64,000 nucleotides of DNA from Streptosporangium roseum DSM 43021 (GCF_000024865.1 NC_013595.1:2666001-2730000); one strand, 5' to 3'; shown: positions 6,898 through 16,276, counted from the stretch's first letter. Program-made: numbers and translations. Notes: generated by a model from the letters alone, not told the origin.

Positions 6898-9800
6898 ATG
6901 CCGTTCCCCCCACATGCCTGGCGGCGGCTGACCGTCATCGTGACGGCGGCCCTTCTGACCGTCACCACGCTCGCCCCGAGCCGGCCGGCCGTCGCGGCCC
7001 AGACCATCGGGTTGCCGACGTTCGGCGGTCCCGCGATCCCGGCCCCTCCCGCCGCGTACACGCCCGGCGACATGATGCAGACGATCTACGACGCCGAGAG
7101 CTCCGGCACCGACTTCTGGATGGACCGCCTGCTGGCCAGGTCGGGTAACGACCCGGCGGGCACCTGGCTGATGAGCCGGGGGCGCGCCCTGTTCATGAAG
7201 ACCCACACCCCGTCGGTGATCGGCTTCGGCGGGCAGGTGGCCTACTGGGAGAGCATCAGCAACGAGAACGCCTACTCGATCGCGATCTCCCCCGGCACCT
7301 TCACCGAGCAGGTGAACCGGAGATGGCAGGCGCCCAGCCACTGGAAGAGCGTCCACAGTAGCGGCAACGTCCAGGTGAACGTCACGAAGTTCATCACGGA
7401 CAACAATGTCGCCGTCACCAACCTGTCGATCACCAACAGCGGTTCCAGCGCGCAGACGCTCACGCTGAAGGCGGCCTCGCCGTACACGAAGACCGCGGCC
7501 GGCGACGAGCTCACCGGCATCGTCGACGCGAAGAACAAGCTGACCACGCTCTTCCCTCGGCTGGCCGGTGACGGCTTCACGGTCAGCGGCACCGACCTGA
7601 GCCGGACGGTCACCGTGGCGGCGGGGGCGACCGTGACGACCAAGGTGGAGATGGGGTTCGTGACCGAGGAGATCCCCGCCTCGCTCGCCGACTACCGGGC
7701 CTACCGCGCCGCCACCCCCGCGGACGCGTTCGCCACCCACGTGCGGGCCTACAACCTGTGGTGGGTGAAGAACGTCCCCTACATCGACGTGCCCGAGGCG
7801 GCGATAAAGAAGAGCGTCTACTACCGCTGGTGGCTGATGCGCTTCAACTACCTCGACGCCGACATCCCCGGGCAGGACTACCAGTACCCGACCTCGGTGG
7901 AGGGGGCGCTCGGCTACAACAACGCCATCGCCCTGACCGTGCCGATGTTCGTCGACGACCTCAAATACCTGCGCGACCCGATGTACTCCTACGGGCCGTG
8001 GGTCTCGGCGGGCGAGGTATCGAAGAACGGTCGATACATGGACAACCCAGGTGATCCTGAGAACTGGTCAAACAGCTACACGCAGTACATCTCCGAGGCG
8101 GCCTGGCGCAGCTACCAGATCCACGGCGGGCAGCCGGCCATCGCGGGCAACCTGGCACGGTATGCCGAGCAGGACGTCAAGGGGCAGCTCGGGCACTACG
8201 ACCACGACCACAACAACCTCATCGAGTACGACTGGGGCGCGCTGACCGGCAATGACGCCGACGCGGTGTCCTTCCACTGGCGCGGCGGCAACCTCGACCG
8301 CACCGAATCGGCCTACGTCTACAGCAACGCCCTCGCCTCGGCCGCCGCCTACGACACGATCGGCAACACGGCCAAGGCCGGCGAGATGCGCGCCATCGCC
8401 ACGAACGTGAAGAACGCCGTCGTCAACGTGCTGTGGAACCCCGCCGCCCAGATGCTCCAGCACCGGCACGTCGCGACCAACGCGCTCGTGCCGTGGAAGG
8501 AGATCAACAACTTCTACCCGTACGCGGTGGGCCTGATGCCCAACACCGCGACCTACCGTCAGGCGCTACGGCTGCTCGACGACCCGGCCGAGTACCCGAT
8601 CTTCCCGTTCTACACGGCGAACCAGAAGGACAAGGCGGCAGCGGCGGCGGCGGGCAACCCCGGCTCGAACAACTTCTCGCAGATCAACTCGACGGTGCAG
8701 TTCCGGCTGTTCTCCTCCGCGCTGCGCAACTACCCGAGCTCCTTCGTCACGGCCGACCACTACAAGAAGCTGCTCTACTGGAACGCCTGGGCGCAGTACG
8801 TGGGCGGCGACACCGCCTGGCCGGACTCCAACGAATACTGGGCCGACTGGAACGGGTCGGCCATCGGCTACCGGTCCTGGATCCACCACACGATCCTGGG
8901 CAGCAGCAACTGGACCGTCGTCGAGGACGTCGCCGGCCTCCGCCCGCGCGACGACAGCAAGGTCGAGCTGTCGCCGATCAACATCGGCTGGTCCCACTTC
9001 ACCGTCAACAACCTGCGCTACCGCAACAGCGACCTGACCATCGTGTGGGACGACCCGGCCGACGGGATCGTCCGCTACCCGGGCGTCCCGCAGGGCTACT
9101 CCGTCTATGTCAACGGCACCCGGGCGGTGACCGTCAACTCGCTCGTCCCGCTGCTCTGGGACCCGGCCACCGGCACGGTGACCACGGCGGGGACGGTGCT
9201 CCACAACGTCGCCGTGCCGGGCGCGCAGGCACCCGCCCAGGTCGTGCAGACCGGCGCGCGGCTCGTCGACCTGTTCGGCAAGGCCGGTGTCAACCTGACC
9301 GCCGGGGCCGTCGACCTGGCGCAGGGGAGGACCGCCACGGCGTCCTTCACCGCCTCGGGCACCGGCACCGCGGGTGCCGTGGACGGCTTCACGATCAACG
9401 AACCGTTCTGGGGGGCCAAGGGGTCCGCGAACGCCCGGGACTGGTACGAGATCGACCTCGGATCGGCCCAGGCCTTCAACGACGTGCGTGTGCACTTCCG
9501 CAACGACCGTTCGGCCACCGGGTACGCCGAGCCGTCGATGTACGAGATCCAGTACCACGACGGCGGCGCCTGGGTCACCGTCGCGGGCCAGAGCAGGAGC
9601 CCGGCCACGCCGGTCGCCAACCACAACCGGGTGCGCTTCCCGTCGGTCACGGCGCAGCGGGTCCGGGTGCTCATGACCCACCAGACCGGGGTGAGGACCG
9701 GTCTCACGGAGGTCAAGGTCTTCAACACCCCGGGCAGCCCGCCCGCCTCCACCAACGCGGCGCCGTACGCGCTGGCCCGCAAGGACCCGGCGTACAACCA

Positions 9801-10989
9801 GCCCTCCCAGGTCAGGCTGATCGGCAAGGTCAAGGACGACGCCCTGCCGAACGGCACGCTGACCAGCGCCTGGTCGCTGGTGAACGGGCCGGGTACGGCG
9901 ATCTTCACCGCGCCGGGCTCCACCACCACGCTGGCGTCGTTCACCGTGGCCGGCACCTACACGGTGCGCCTGACGGCCGGTGACGGCTCGTCGTCGACGA
10001 CCTCGGACGTGACCGTCACGGTCAGCCAGGGCACGGGTGGCGGAGGTCCGGTGAACGTGGCGGGCACGGCCGCCCCGTCGGCGTCCCACACCTCCCCGTG
10101 GGAGTCGGTGGCCGCGCTCAACGACGGCTTCACCCCTTCGAGCTCCAACGACTCGGCGAACCCCCGGTGGGGCACCTGGCCGGAGACCGGCACGCAGTGG
10201 GCGGAGCTGACCTGGGCGCAGCCGCAGCGGCTCAACTCGGCGGAGGTGTACTTCTTCGACGACAACGGCGGGGTGCGCCTCCCCGCGTCGTGGAAGCTGC
10301 AGTACTGGAACGGCAGCGCGTACGCGGACATCCCCGGGACCTACCCCCGGGCGCTGAACGCCTTCAACAAGGTGACCTTCGCCGGCGTGACCACGACCCG
10401 GTTGCGGGCCTCGCTGGCCGGCGGATCGGGCTCCGTGGGAATCCTGGAGTGGCGGGCGTACGCGGAGAACCCGCAGTCGATCCGCCCGGTCCACAAGGCG
10501 ACCCTGGCGGGGCAGATCCCCACCCTCCCCGGCACGGTCACGAAGATCTACAGTAACGGCTCGCGGGTGAACGCGCCGGTGAGCTGGGCACAGATCACCG
10601 CGGCCCAGGTGGCGAACGGCGGGTCCGGCTTCGACGTCGCGGGGATCGTGGAGGGCACCACCACCGCGGCCACGGCCACGGTGTGGGTGCGGCCGACCAA
10701 CGCCGTCAGCGTCACCTTCCTTGAGCCGGAGACCGTCTTCACCCCGGCAGGCACGGCCCCGGCCCTTCCTCCGACGGTGACCGCCACCTTCAACGACGGC
10801 TCCAAGGACAACATCACCACCACCGTGACCTGGGCGTCCATTCCCGCCTCCCAGTACGCCCAGCCAGGCCTCTTCACGGTCACCGGCACGGTGCCGGGAA
10901 CCTCGCTCACCGCGCAGGCGACCGTCACCGTCGGCGCGAGCGGGGGCGGTACGGCGGGCGGGGCCACCTCGGCCGCCCCACGGCGGTGA
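6898..10989 (+). CDS. Large secreted MGH1-like glycoside hydrolase with discoidin, PKD-like and Ig-like modules
   Basis: This 1363-residue protein starts at the ATG at 6898 behind GAGGGA. After the signal peptide (1-35, ending PAVAA) comes an (alpha/alpha)6-barrel-type region (about 45-760) of the MGH1/GH63-like superfamily. It is rich in W/Y and acid segments such as SNEYWADWNG and HWRGGNLDRTES, where catalytic acids are expected. Then follow a discoidin domain (about 805-950), a PKD-like domain (about 960-1055), a second discoidin-like domain (about 1063-1195) closely matching the GH43 tail (SHTSPWESVAALNDG versus SYVSPWETLGAIKDG), and two Ig-like Big_4 domains (about 1200-1350). The shared module and position suggest it acts with the GH43 enzyme on one polysaccharide. 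The exact substrate is unknown. Confidence 0.82.
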   Translation: MPFPPHAWRRLTVIVTAALLTVTTLAPSRPAVAAQTIGLPTFGGPAIPAPPAAYTPGDMMQTIYDAESSGTDFWMDRLLARSGNDPAGTWLMSRGRALFMKTHTPSVIGFGGQVAYWESISNENAYSIAISPGTFTEQVNRRWQAPSHWKSVHSSGNVQVNVTKFITDNNVAVTNLSITNSGSSAQTLTLKAASPYTKTAAGDELTGIVDAKNKLTTLFPRLAGDGFTVSGTDLSRTVTVAAGATVTTKVEMGFVTEEIPASLADYRAYRAATPADAFATHVRAYNLWWVKNVPYIDVPEAAIKKSVYYRWWLMRFNYLDADIPGQDYQYPTSVEGALGYNNAIALTVPMFVDDLKYLRDPMYSYGPWVSAGEVSKNGRYMDNPGDPENWSNSYTQYISEAAWRSYQIHGGQPAIAGNLARYAEQDVKGQLGHYDHDHNNLIEYDWGALTGNDADAVSFHWRGGNLDRTESAYVYSNALASAAAYDTIGNTAKAGEMRAIATNVKNAVVNVLWNPAAQMLQHRHVATNALVPWKEINNFYPYAVGLMPNTATYRQALRLLDDPAEYPIFPFYTANQKDKAAAAAAGNPGSNNFSQINSTVQFRLFSSALRNYPSSFVTADHYKKLLYWNAWAQYVGGDTAWPDSNEYWADWNGSAIGYRSWIHHTILGSSNWTVVEDVAGLRPRDDSKVELSPINIGWSHFTVNNLRYRNSDLTIVWDDPADGIVRYPGVPQGYSVYVNGTRAVTVNSLVPLLWDPATGTVTTAGTVLHNVAVPGAQAPAQVVQTGARLVDLFGKAGVNLTAGAVDLAQGRTATASFTASGTGTAGAVDGFTINEPFWGAKGSANARDWYEIDLGSAQAFNDVRVHFRNDRSATGYAEPSMYEIQYHDGGAWVTVAGQSRSPATPVANHNRVRFPSVTAQRVRVLMTHQTGVRTGLTEVKVFNTPGSPPASTNAAPYALARKDPAYNQPSQVRLIGKVKDDALPNGTLTSAWSLVNGPGTAIFTAPGSTTTLASFTVAGTYTVRLTAGDGSSSTTSDVTVTVSQGTGGGGPVNVAGTAAPSASHTSPWESVAALNDGFTPSSSNDSANPRWGTWPETGTQWAELTWAQPQRLNSAEVYFFDDNGGVRLPASWKLQYWNGSAYADIPGTYPRALNAFNKVTFAGVTTTRLRASLAGGSGSVGILEWRAYAENPQSIRPVHKATLAGQIPTLPGTVTKIYSNGSRVNAPVSWAQITAAQVANGGSGFDVAGIVEGTTTAATATVWVRPTNAVSVTFLEPETVFTPAGTAPALPPTVTATFNDGSKDNITTTVTWASIPASQYAQPGLFTVTGTVPGTSLTAQATVTVGASGGGTAGGATSAAPRR

Positions 10990-11154
10990 CCGCGCCGCCG
11001 CCCGCGACCGGGGCTCCCGCCACGGCCGCGCGCGGCGGCCGTCCGAACCGCCCGGCCGGGCGCCTGCGCCGGTACCGTGGCCGTGGAGGAACTCCCGTCC
11101 CGTTCCGTTCGTCACTCCTCATACGACTTCTCCGAGGCTGAAAGGCATCTCTCC

Positions 11155-11823
11155 GTGCGTAGCTCGTTCTTCGGGAACCTGGACCAGGGCCAGTTCCCCG
11201 GCCATTTCGCTCTGCAGAACCCCAAGATGCTGCGGGTGCAGCTGAACGGAGAGGTGCTGGCGCGGCAGGGGTCGATGGTCGCCTTCCAGGGACAGATGGA
11301 CTTCGACTACGAGGGATCCGGCGGGGTCGGGCGCTTCCTGAAGAAGATGGTCACCGGTGAGGGCGCGCCGCTGATGCGGGTGCGCGGGCAGGGCGCGCTC
11401 TTCGTGGCCAACAACGCCGACGACGTGCACCTGTTCTACCTGGAGAACGAGGCGATCACCGTCAACGGGACCAGCCTGCTGGCCTTCGACCCGCAGCTCA
11501 CCTGGGACATCCAGCGGCTGCAGGGCGCCGGCATCGCCACCGGCGGCCTGTTCAACACCACCATCCACGGCACCGGCTGGGTGGCGGTCACCGCGCACGG
11601 CGCGCCGGTGCTGCTCGACACCTCCCACGCGCCGACCTTCGCCGACAGCCAGTCCGCGGTGTGCTGGAGCGCCGGGCTGCGCGTGGGCGTCAACCGCACC
11701 CTCAAGGCGGGGGCGCTCATCGGCCGGGGGAGCGGCGAGGCCGCGCAGCTCGCCTTCCAGGGCCAGGGCTTCGTCCTGGTCCAGGCGAGCGAGGGCCCGA
11801 TCATCCCGCAGACCGGCGGCTGA
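11155..11823 (+). CDS. AIM24-family (TRAP-fold) protein
   Basis: The 222-residue all-beta AIM24/DUF124 family protein shows repeated short strands and glycine turns: MLRVQLNGEVLARQGSMVAF, QGALFVANNADDVHLF and GTGWVAVTAHG. Members share the fold of the trp RNA-binding attenuator protein, and their bacterial role is undefined. The start is placed at the GTG at 11155 because GAAAGG lies 9 bases before it and the family domain begins there (MRSSFFGNLDQGQ). An upstream start at 11077 would add 26 residues with no family match. It is a single-gene unit ending in a strong hairpin. Confidence 0.8.
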   Translation: MRSSFFGNLDQGQFPGHFALQNPKMLRVQLNGEVLARQGSMVAFQGQMDFDYEGSGGVGRFLKKMVTGEGAPLMRVRGQGALFVANNADDVHLFYLENEAITVNGTSLLAFDPQLTWDIQRLQGAGIATGGLFNTTIHGTGWVAVTAHGAPVLLDTSHAPTFADSQSAVCWSAGLRVGVNRTLKAGALIGRGSGEAAQLAFQGQGFVLVQASEGPIIPQTGG

Positions 11824-11842
11824 ACCGGCCGGTGCCCGCGGG

Positions 11843-11876
11843 CCGTACGGCGACCCCGCCCGGGGCCGCCGTACGG
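11843..11876 (+). terminator. Strong stem-loop after the AIM24 gene
   Basis: Perfect 10-bp arms CCGTACGGCG and CGCCGTACGG enclose a second stem CCCCG-CC-CGGGG. It starts 19 bases after the stop codon and points to a factor-independent terminator of the actinobacterial, U-poor kind. Confidence 0.7.
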
Positions 11877-11914
11877 GATGACGAGGCGGGTCCGCCGCGC
11901 TCTTTCGGAGACCT

Positions 11915-11983
11915 GTCCACCGCATGGGCTGTGAGGCGGCCCGCGGTGGACGGGGAACCTCCCGTGTCTCCCCGGCCGGGGAG
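11915..11983 (-). terminator. Hairpins in the AIM24/PPOX convergent gap
   Basis: GTCCACCGC (11915-11923) pairs with GCGGTGGAC (11943-11951), and CTCCCCGG-CCGGGGAG (11968-11983) is a perfect palindrome. They lie downstream of the minus-strand PPOX gene and probably terminate that operon. Confidence 0.45.
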
Positions 11984-12036
11984 TTCATGACGAGCGGCCT
12001 TTTCCCGCCGGTGATCGGGTGGCGTGGCCCCGGAGG

Positions 12037-12513
12037 TCAGGCGGCCTGCCAGATCCTGCTGCGCAGGTCCATGCCGCGGATGACCTGGATACGCCAGGGT
12101 GTCAGGCGCAGGACGTGGAGCTTGGGGTCCGCCGGCGAGTGCCAGAAGTTGCCCAGGTTGTAGCCGGCTCCACGCGGGCTCGTCCTCTTGTACAGGTCCC
12201 ACACGTGGCTCTTGGTCGGCAGGTCGTCGACCCACTCGGCGACCGTGTCGACGGCGACGGAGTCGTTGCCCTGGGTCCAGTAGGAGAAGTTGGTGTGAGG
12301 GTTGTTGGCGATGTGTGCCGCCTTGACGGGCGTCCTGTAGGTGGCGAGCCAGCCGAGCGGGGTGCCGTCGACGTTCTCCCAGATGGGGATCAGAACCCTG
12401 GTCCTGGGCCGATTCCTGGCGTCCACGGTGACCATCGTGGCGTAGACGATGGCGCCGACGAACGCGTTGAACTCGCTCTCGATCGCGGCGAAGGACTTCA
12501 CTTTCACAGCCAT
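12037..12513 (-). CDS. Pyridoxamine 5'-phosphate oxidase-fold (flavin-binding split barrel) protein
   Basis: The 158-residue split-barrel protein has the typical start (FNAFVGAIVYATMVTVDARNRPR), the cofactor-contact segment T-R-V-L-I-P-I, and a W-x-x-S-P-A-D tail. Stand-alone members bind FMN, F420 or heme and often act as small reductases. It is the last gene of a minus-strand operon: its ATG is 13 bases after the MFS stop. Together with a CMD-like protein and an efflux pump under a divergent LysR regulator, a detoxification role is likely. The substrate is unknown. Confidence 0.8.
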   Translation of the reverse strand: MAVKVKSFAAIESEFNAFVGAIVYATMVTVDARNRPRTRVLIPIWENVDGTPLGWLATYRTPVKAAHIANNPHTNFSYWTQGNDSVAVDTVAEWVDDLPTKSHVWDLYKRTSPRGAGYNLGNFWHSPADPKLHVLRLTPWRIQVIRGMDLRSRIWQAA

Positions 12514-12526
12514 GGTGTCTCCAGCT

Positions 12527-13945
12527 TCAGGCGTGCTGCTCGATCGGGGTCTTGCTACGGCGCAGCCCGGGGGCGATGACGAGAGCGCCGAGGGCGGCGG
12601 CGACGACGGGCACGATCAACGCGACGCGGAAGCCGTCGAGTACGCCCTGCGGTGAGACGTCGCCTCCGGTCGCGGTGAGGCTGACGGCGGTCACGGCCGC
12701 CAGTCCCAGTCCCGCGCCGAACTGGAAGGAGGTGTTCAGCAGCCCGCCGGCGAGCCCCTGCTCCTCCTCGGCGATCCCATCGGTGGCGGCGATGGTGAGC
12801 GGCCCGTAGACCAGTGCGAAGGCCGTCCCGAGCAGGATCATGGTGGGGAACATGGCCGCGTAGGTCCAGTCCAGGCCGATCGGCTGGAACAGCACGTAGG
12901 CCAGCAAGGCCAGCAGCAGCCCGCCGAAGATCACCCGCACGTTGCCGAAGCGGTTGACCAGCCAGGGGGTCAGCGTCGGGGCGAGGACGGCGTCGATGCC
13001 GATGGCCAGCAGGGCCAGGCCCGTCTGGAGCGGAGACCACCCGCGCAGCTGCTGCAGGTAGAGCACGGCGATGAACTGGAAGGCGAAGAACGAGCCGGAG
13101 AACAGGATCGCGCCCAGATTGGCGCGGACCAGCGCTCCCGAACGGAAGATGCCCAGCCGCACCAGGGGAGAACGCGACCGCCGCTCGATGGCCACGAAGG
13201 CGGCCAGCAGAGCCAGGCTCGCGGCCAGCAGCAGGAGCGTCTGCGCCCAGCCCACGTGAGCCGCCCTCTCGACGGCGAAGACGAGCAGCAGCACGGCGCC
13301 CGTGACGCTGATGGCGCCCGCGAAGTCGAAGCCCTGGGCGGGACGGTCGCTCCGCTCGTCCCTGGGCACCAGCGCGACGGCGGCGACGAGGATCGCCGCG
13401 GTCATCAGGACCGGGGCGAAGAACACCCATCGCCAGCTGATCGACGTCAGCAGGCCGCCGACGACGAGCCCGAGGGAGAACCCGGCGGCGGCCGTACCGG
13501 CATAGACGAGAAGCGCCTTGTTGCGCAGCTTGCCCTCGGGGAAGCTCGTGGTGATGATGGACAGGCCCGCGGGGGTGAGGAACGCCGCGGCTATGCCCTT
13601 GACCAGCCGGGACAGGATCAGGATCCAGCCTTCGCCGGCGAAGCCGCCCAGGCCGGAGAAGACGAGGAAGACCGCCAGCCAGAACAGGAACATGCGTCTG
13701 CGCCCGAGCAGGTCGGCGGCCCGGCCGCCCATGAGCATGAAGCCGCCGTAGCCGAGCACGTAGGCGCTGACCACCCACTGCAGCTCGCCGGTGGACATGG
13801 CCAGCTCCGCCTGGATCGACGGCAGGGCCACGCCCATCATCGAGACGTCCACGCCTTCCAGGAAGATGGCGCCGCACAGGACGAGCAACATGCCCCATGC
13901 TCGCCCGCTCATGCGGTCGGTCTGTTGAAACATCAGGCTTTCCAT
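12527..13945 (-). CDS. DHA2-type (14-TM) MFS drug exporter
   Basis: This 472-residue protein has 14 predicted membrane helices, the MFS motif A region G-R-A-A-D-L-L-G-R-R-R, and the N-terminal DHA2 signature LDxxxVxxALP in the variant LEGVDVSMMGVALPSIQ. Family members expel drugs in exchange for protons. The start is taken at 13945 (MESLMFQQT), with GAAGAACGG just upstream, rather than the earlier ATG at 13996. It is the middle gene of the CMD-like/MFS/PPOX operon, so the pump probably removes the compound that the neighbouring redox proteins modify. Confidence 0.85.
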   Translation of the reverse strand: MESLMFQQTDRMSGRAWGMLLVLCGAIFLEGVDVSMMGVALPSIQAELAMSTGELQWVVSAYVLGYGGFMLMGGRAADLLGRRRMFLFWLAVFLVFSGLGGFAGEGWILILSRLVKGIAAAFLTPAGLSIITTSFPEGKLRNKALLVYAGTAAAGFSLGLVVGGLLTSISWRWVFFAPVLMTAAILVAAVALVPRDERSDRPAQGFDFAGAISVTGAVLLLVFAVERAAHVGWAQTLLLLAASLALLAAFVAIERRSRSPLVRLGIFRSGALVRANLGAILFSGSFFAFQFIAVLYLQQLRGWSPLQTGLALLAIGIDAVLAPTLTPWLVNRFGNVRVIFGGLLLALLAYVLFQPIGLDWTYAAMFPTMILLGTAFALVYGPLTIAATDGIAEEEQGLAGGLLNTSFQFGAGLGLAAVTAVSLTATGGDVSPQGVLDGFRVALIVPVVAAALGALVIAPGLRRSKTPIEQHA

Positions 13946-14027
13946 TCCGTTCTTCGTTGACGCGAATCCGGGCAGCACGGATCGGCCGCGCGGCATTCGT
14001 GCCGTGAGGGTCAGGGCAGGGCGAAGC

Positions 14028-14474
14028 TCAGCTCGGGGGATGCAGCCGAGCTGTCATGCACATGCGGTCCAGTGCGTTGCAGAGGGAGATCGTCATGATG
14101 AGGTTGCCGAGGTTGTAGGGCCCGAGCAGCCGCTCGGCCTCGCCGTACTCCTCATCGGACACACCTTCGGACTGCAACCAGGTCATGGATTCGGCCAAGG
14201 CCAGCGCGGCCCGTTCGGTCGCGGAGAACAACCGGGAGTCACGCCAGCCCGCCAGTTGGTGGAGCCGCTCCTGGGTGTCACCCAGGCGGAGGAGCTCCTT
14301 GGAGCGCCCGCCGAGGAAGTACGCGCACCCGTTGATCTGGGAGATGCGGATCCTCACCAGCTCCCGCAACCGGTCATCGATCAGCGCTTCCTGCTGCAAC
14401 ACGTCGTCGAGCTCGATAATGATCTTGACAGCCTGTGGCGATACCGCGCTCAGAGCGATTCGCTCGTGATACAT
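14028..14474 (-). CDS. Carboxymuconolactone decarboxylase/AhpD-fold protein lacking the CxxC pair
   Basis: This 148-residue helical protein is clearly of the CMD/AhpD family (RLRELVRIRISQINGCAYF at about 36-53). Redox-active members have C-x-x-C followed by H. Here only C50 remains: the second position is F (CAYF) and the following residues are LGGRSKEL. Peroxidase chemistry of the AhpD type is therefore unlikely. The ATG at 14474 sits 4 bases after GAGGAGGG; a longer frame begins at 14507. It is the first gene of an operon with MFS and PPOX genes and lies divergent from a LysR gene. Confidence 0.8.
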   Translation of the reverse strand: MYHERIALSAVSPQAVKIIIELDDVLQQEALIDDRLRELVRIRISQINGCAYFLGGRSKELLRLGDTQERLHQLAGWRDSRLFSATERAALALAESMTWLQSEGVSDEEYGEAERLLGPYNLGNLIMTISLCNALDRMCMTARLHPPS

Positions 14475-14552
14475 CGAGCCCTCCTCTGATTCCTGTTGGC
14501 TGGTCAAGCATCGATCACGCCGTGACCTCGAACAACAGCGAAATGCTCACCT

Positions 14553-14575
14553 ATCGGTAAGGTGGCTTTACCGAT
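14553..14575. promoter_or_regulatory. Probable LysR operator in the divergent promoter
   Basis: ATCGGTAA (14553-14560) and TTACCGAT (14568-14575) form a perfect 8-bp dyad with a 7-base spacer, 16 bp before the LysR start. The position between divergent genes fits autoregulation and control of the MFS operon by the LysR protein. Confidence 0.65.
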
Positions 14576-14590
14576 CGGAGGGCGTGTGAG

Positions 14591-15508
14591 ATGGACTGGC
14601 AGGAAATCGAGGCCTTCCTGACGCTGGCCGAGGAGTTGCACTTCGGTCGCACCGCGGAACGGCTGCACGTGTCACGGGCGCGGGTAAGCCAAATGATCAA
14701 AGTCCTGGAACGGCGCGTCGGCGGCCCGCTGTTCGATCGCACCAGCCGCCGGGTGACGCTGACGCCCGTCGGGCAGCAGCTCCGCGAGGACCTGACACCC
14801 CATCACCGCGGTATTCACCAGGCGCTCGCCAAAGCCGCCGACGCCGCGCGCGGCGTCGGCGGCGTCCTGCGCGTGGGGTTCTCCAGCCCGCTGGCCAGCG
14901 AGATGGTGATGAAGATCGTGAATGCCTTCCGTGTTCGCCATCCCGACTGCGAGGTTCAGATCCGCGAGGTCCACCTGTCGGACCCCTTCGGGCCTCTGCG
15001 CCGCGGTGAGCTGGACATCCAGCTCACCGAGTTCCCCGTCGACGAGCCCGACCTGACCGCGGGACCGGTCCTGATCACCGACCCCAAAGTCCTCGCCGTA
15101 TCCAGTCGCCACCGTCTGGCTCACCGCGAGACGGTCAGCGTGGAGGACCTCGCCGACGAGCTCGTCCTGTTCATCTCCGGAATGCCGGACTATTTCGTGG
15201 ATCAGTTGACCCCGCCCCACACCCCGAGCGGCAAGCCCATCCGCCGCTCACTCACCACCCGGTACTGGCAGGAACTCCTCACGCTCGTCGGCGCTGGCCA
15301 GGGGGTCACCGTGGCCGTAGCCCAGGGGGCGCGCTACTACCCCCGCCCCGACCTGGCCTACATCCCCATCGAAGACGCCCCACCGCTGGAATACGGACTT
15401 CTCTGGCGTACGGCGGATGCCACCGTCAGGCGCGGAGCCTTCACGCAGACGGCACTCGGCTTCGTCTCCGGACCGGCCGCACCGCGCCGGCGGGGGCAGT
15501 CGCGGTGA
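14591..15508 (+). CDS. LysR-family transcriptional regulator (divergent to MFS operon)
   Basis: This 305-residue protein has an N-terminal winged HTH at residues 2-60 (DWQEIEAFLTLAEELHFGRTAERLHVS) and a periplasmic-binding-protein-like effector domain at about 90-295. A GGAGGG site lies 8 bases before the ATG. Divergent placement, with the 14553-14575 dyad between the genes, is the classic arrangement for a LysR activator of the adjacent export/redox operon. The inducer is unknown, but efflux of an aromatic or toxic compound is a reasonable inference. Confidence 0.9.
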   Translation: MDWQEIEAFLTLAEELHFGRTAERLHVSRARVSQMIKVLERRVGGPLFDRTSRRVTLTPVGQQLREDLTPHHRGIHQALAKAADAARGVGGVLRVGFSSPLASEMVMKIVNAFRVRHPDCEVQIREVHLSDPFGPLRRGELDIQLTEFPVDEPDLTAGPVLITDPKVLAVSSRHRLAHRETVSVEDLADELVLFISGMPDYFVDQLTPPHTPSGKPIRRSLTTRYWQELLTLVGAGQGVTVAVAQGARYYPRPDLAYIPIEDAPPLEYGLLWRTADATVRRGAFTQTALGFVSGPAAPRRRGQSR

Positions 15509-15565
15509 CCGGGGCGTCCGGCTCGACGGTGAGAGGGGGCGCCGGCGCCTCGGCCTCCCCGCGGT

Positions 15566-15607
15566 CCCGGGTCAGCCCTCGACGTCCCCGGGTCAGCCCT
15601 CGACGTC
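15566..15607. repeat. 21-bp tandem duplication spanning a stop codon
   Basis: Two copies of a 21-bp unit (core GTCAGCCCTCGACGTC) are present. The stop codon of the minus-strand membrane-protein gene (15593-15595) lies in the second copy and its duplicate in the first. Confidence 0.8.
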
Positions 15608-16267
15608 GGTCTGCCCGTGCGGGGCGCCGACGGGCTTGGACTCCGGTGACCCGCGCTGGCGAAGGTAGACGGAGAACACGACCATCGACAGCACGGCGAG
15701 GAACTCCGACTGCCAGTTCTGCAGGGTGCGGTCCCAGAAGTCGCCCGAGGTGACGTAGCCGCCCCAGCTCACGGGGTCCTGCAACCGGGCGAGCTGCTGC
15801 TCGTTGTAGCGGGCCGTGCCGGCCACCGACTGGCCCAGCCACGACAGCACGAAGATCACACCCATCAGCACGCCGAGGGAGTTGCCGTACAGCGTCTGCC
15901 GCAGCCCGGTCGCCCTGGCCCACTTGGGGCTGCCGGGCGTGGCGTGCCGCCCGGTCTTCTGCTCGGCGTCGCTCTCCCCGCCCTCCTCGCCGGGCTTCTT
16001 CGACTCCGGTGAGCCCCGTTGCACCAGCCAGACCGTGGCGAGGATGAACAGCAGGAACTGCAGGTACTCCGACTGCCAGTTCTCCGCGACGTCGACGGCG
16101 AAGTCGGAGGAGGTGACGTACCGCGCCCAGGAGATCGGCGCCCCGCCCTCGCTGAGCCGCTGGTCGTTGGCCGCGGCGTTGCCGGCGAAGGACTGGCCGA
16201 CCAGCGCCAGCACGAAGGCGACGAGGAAGAACAGGCTGAGGGAGTTCTCCTTGACGAAACGTTTCAA
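15593..16267 (-). CDS. Internally duplicated membrane protein (DUF6766-like)
   Basis: This 224-residue protein consists of two similar halves. Residues 12-90 and 132-211 each contain a membrane helix ending G-Q-S-x-A-G, a soluble segment with S-W-x-x-Y-V-T-S-x-D-F, the motif N-W-Q-S-E-F/Y-L, a second helix, and the tail QRGSPESK. It matches the DUF6766 family as I remember it; no function is known. Translation starts at TTG (16267), with AGGGGG about 5 bases before it. It is the last gene of a three-gene unit with the 27-residue peptide and lipoprotein upstream. Confidence 0.75.
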   Translation of the reverse strand: MKRFVKENSLSLFFLVAFVLALVGQSFAGNAAANDQRLSEGGAPISWARYVTSSDFAVDVAENWQSEYLQFLLFILATVWLVQRGSPESKKPGEEGGESDAEQKTGRHATPGSPKWARATGLRQTLYGNSLGVLMGVIFVLSWLGQSVAGTARYNEQQLARLQDPVSWGGYVTSGDFWDRTLQNWQSEFLAVLSMVVFSVYLRQRGSPESKPVGAPHGQTDVEG

Positions 16268-16276
16268 GAGTGCCCC

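Noticed and set aside
8566..11115. Minus-strand open frame of 849 codons opposite the MGH1-like gene
   Set aside because: This is an antisense shadow caused by third-position G+C bias; the plus-strand protein has clear modular domains.
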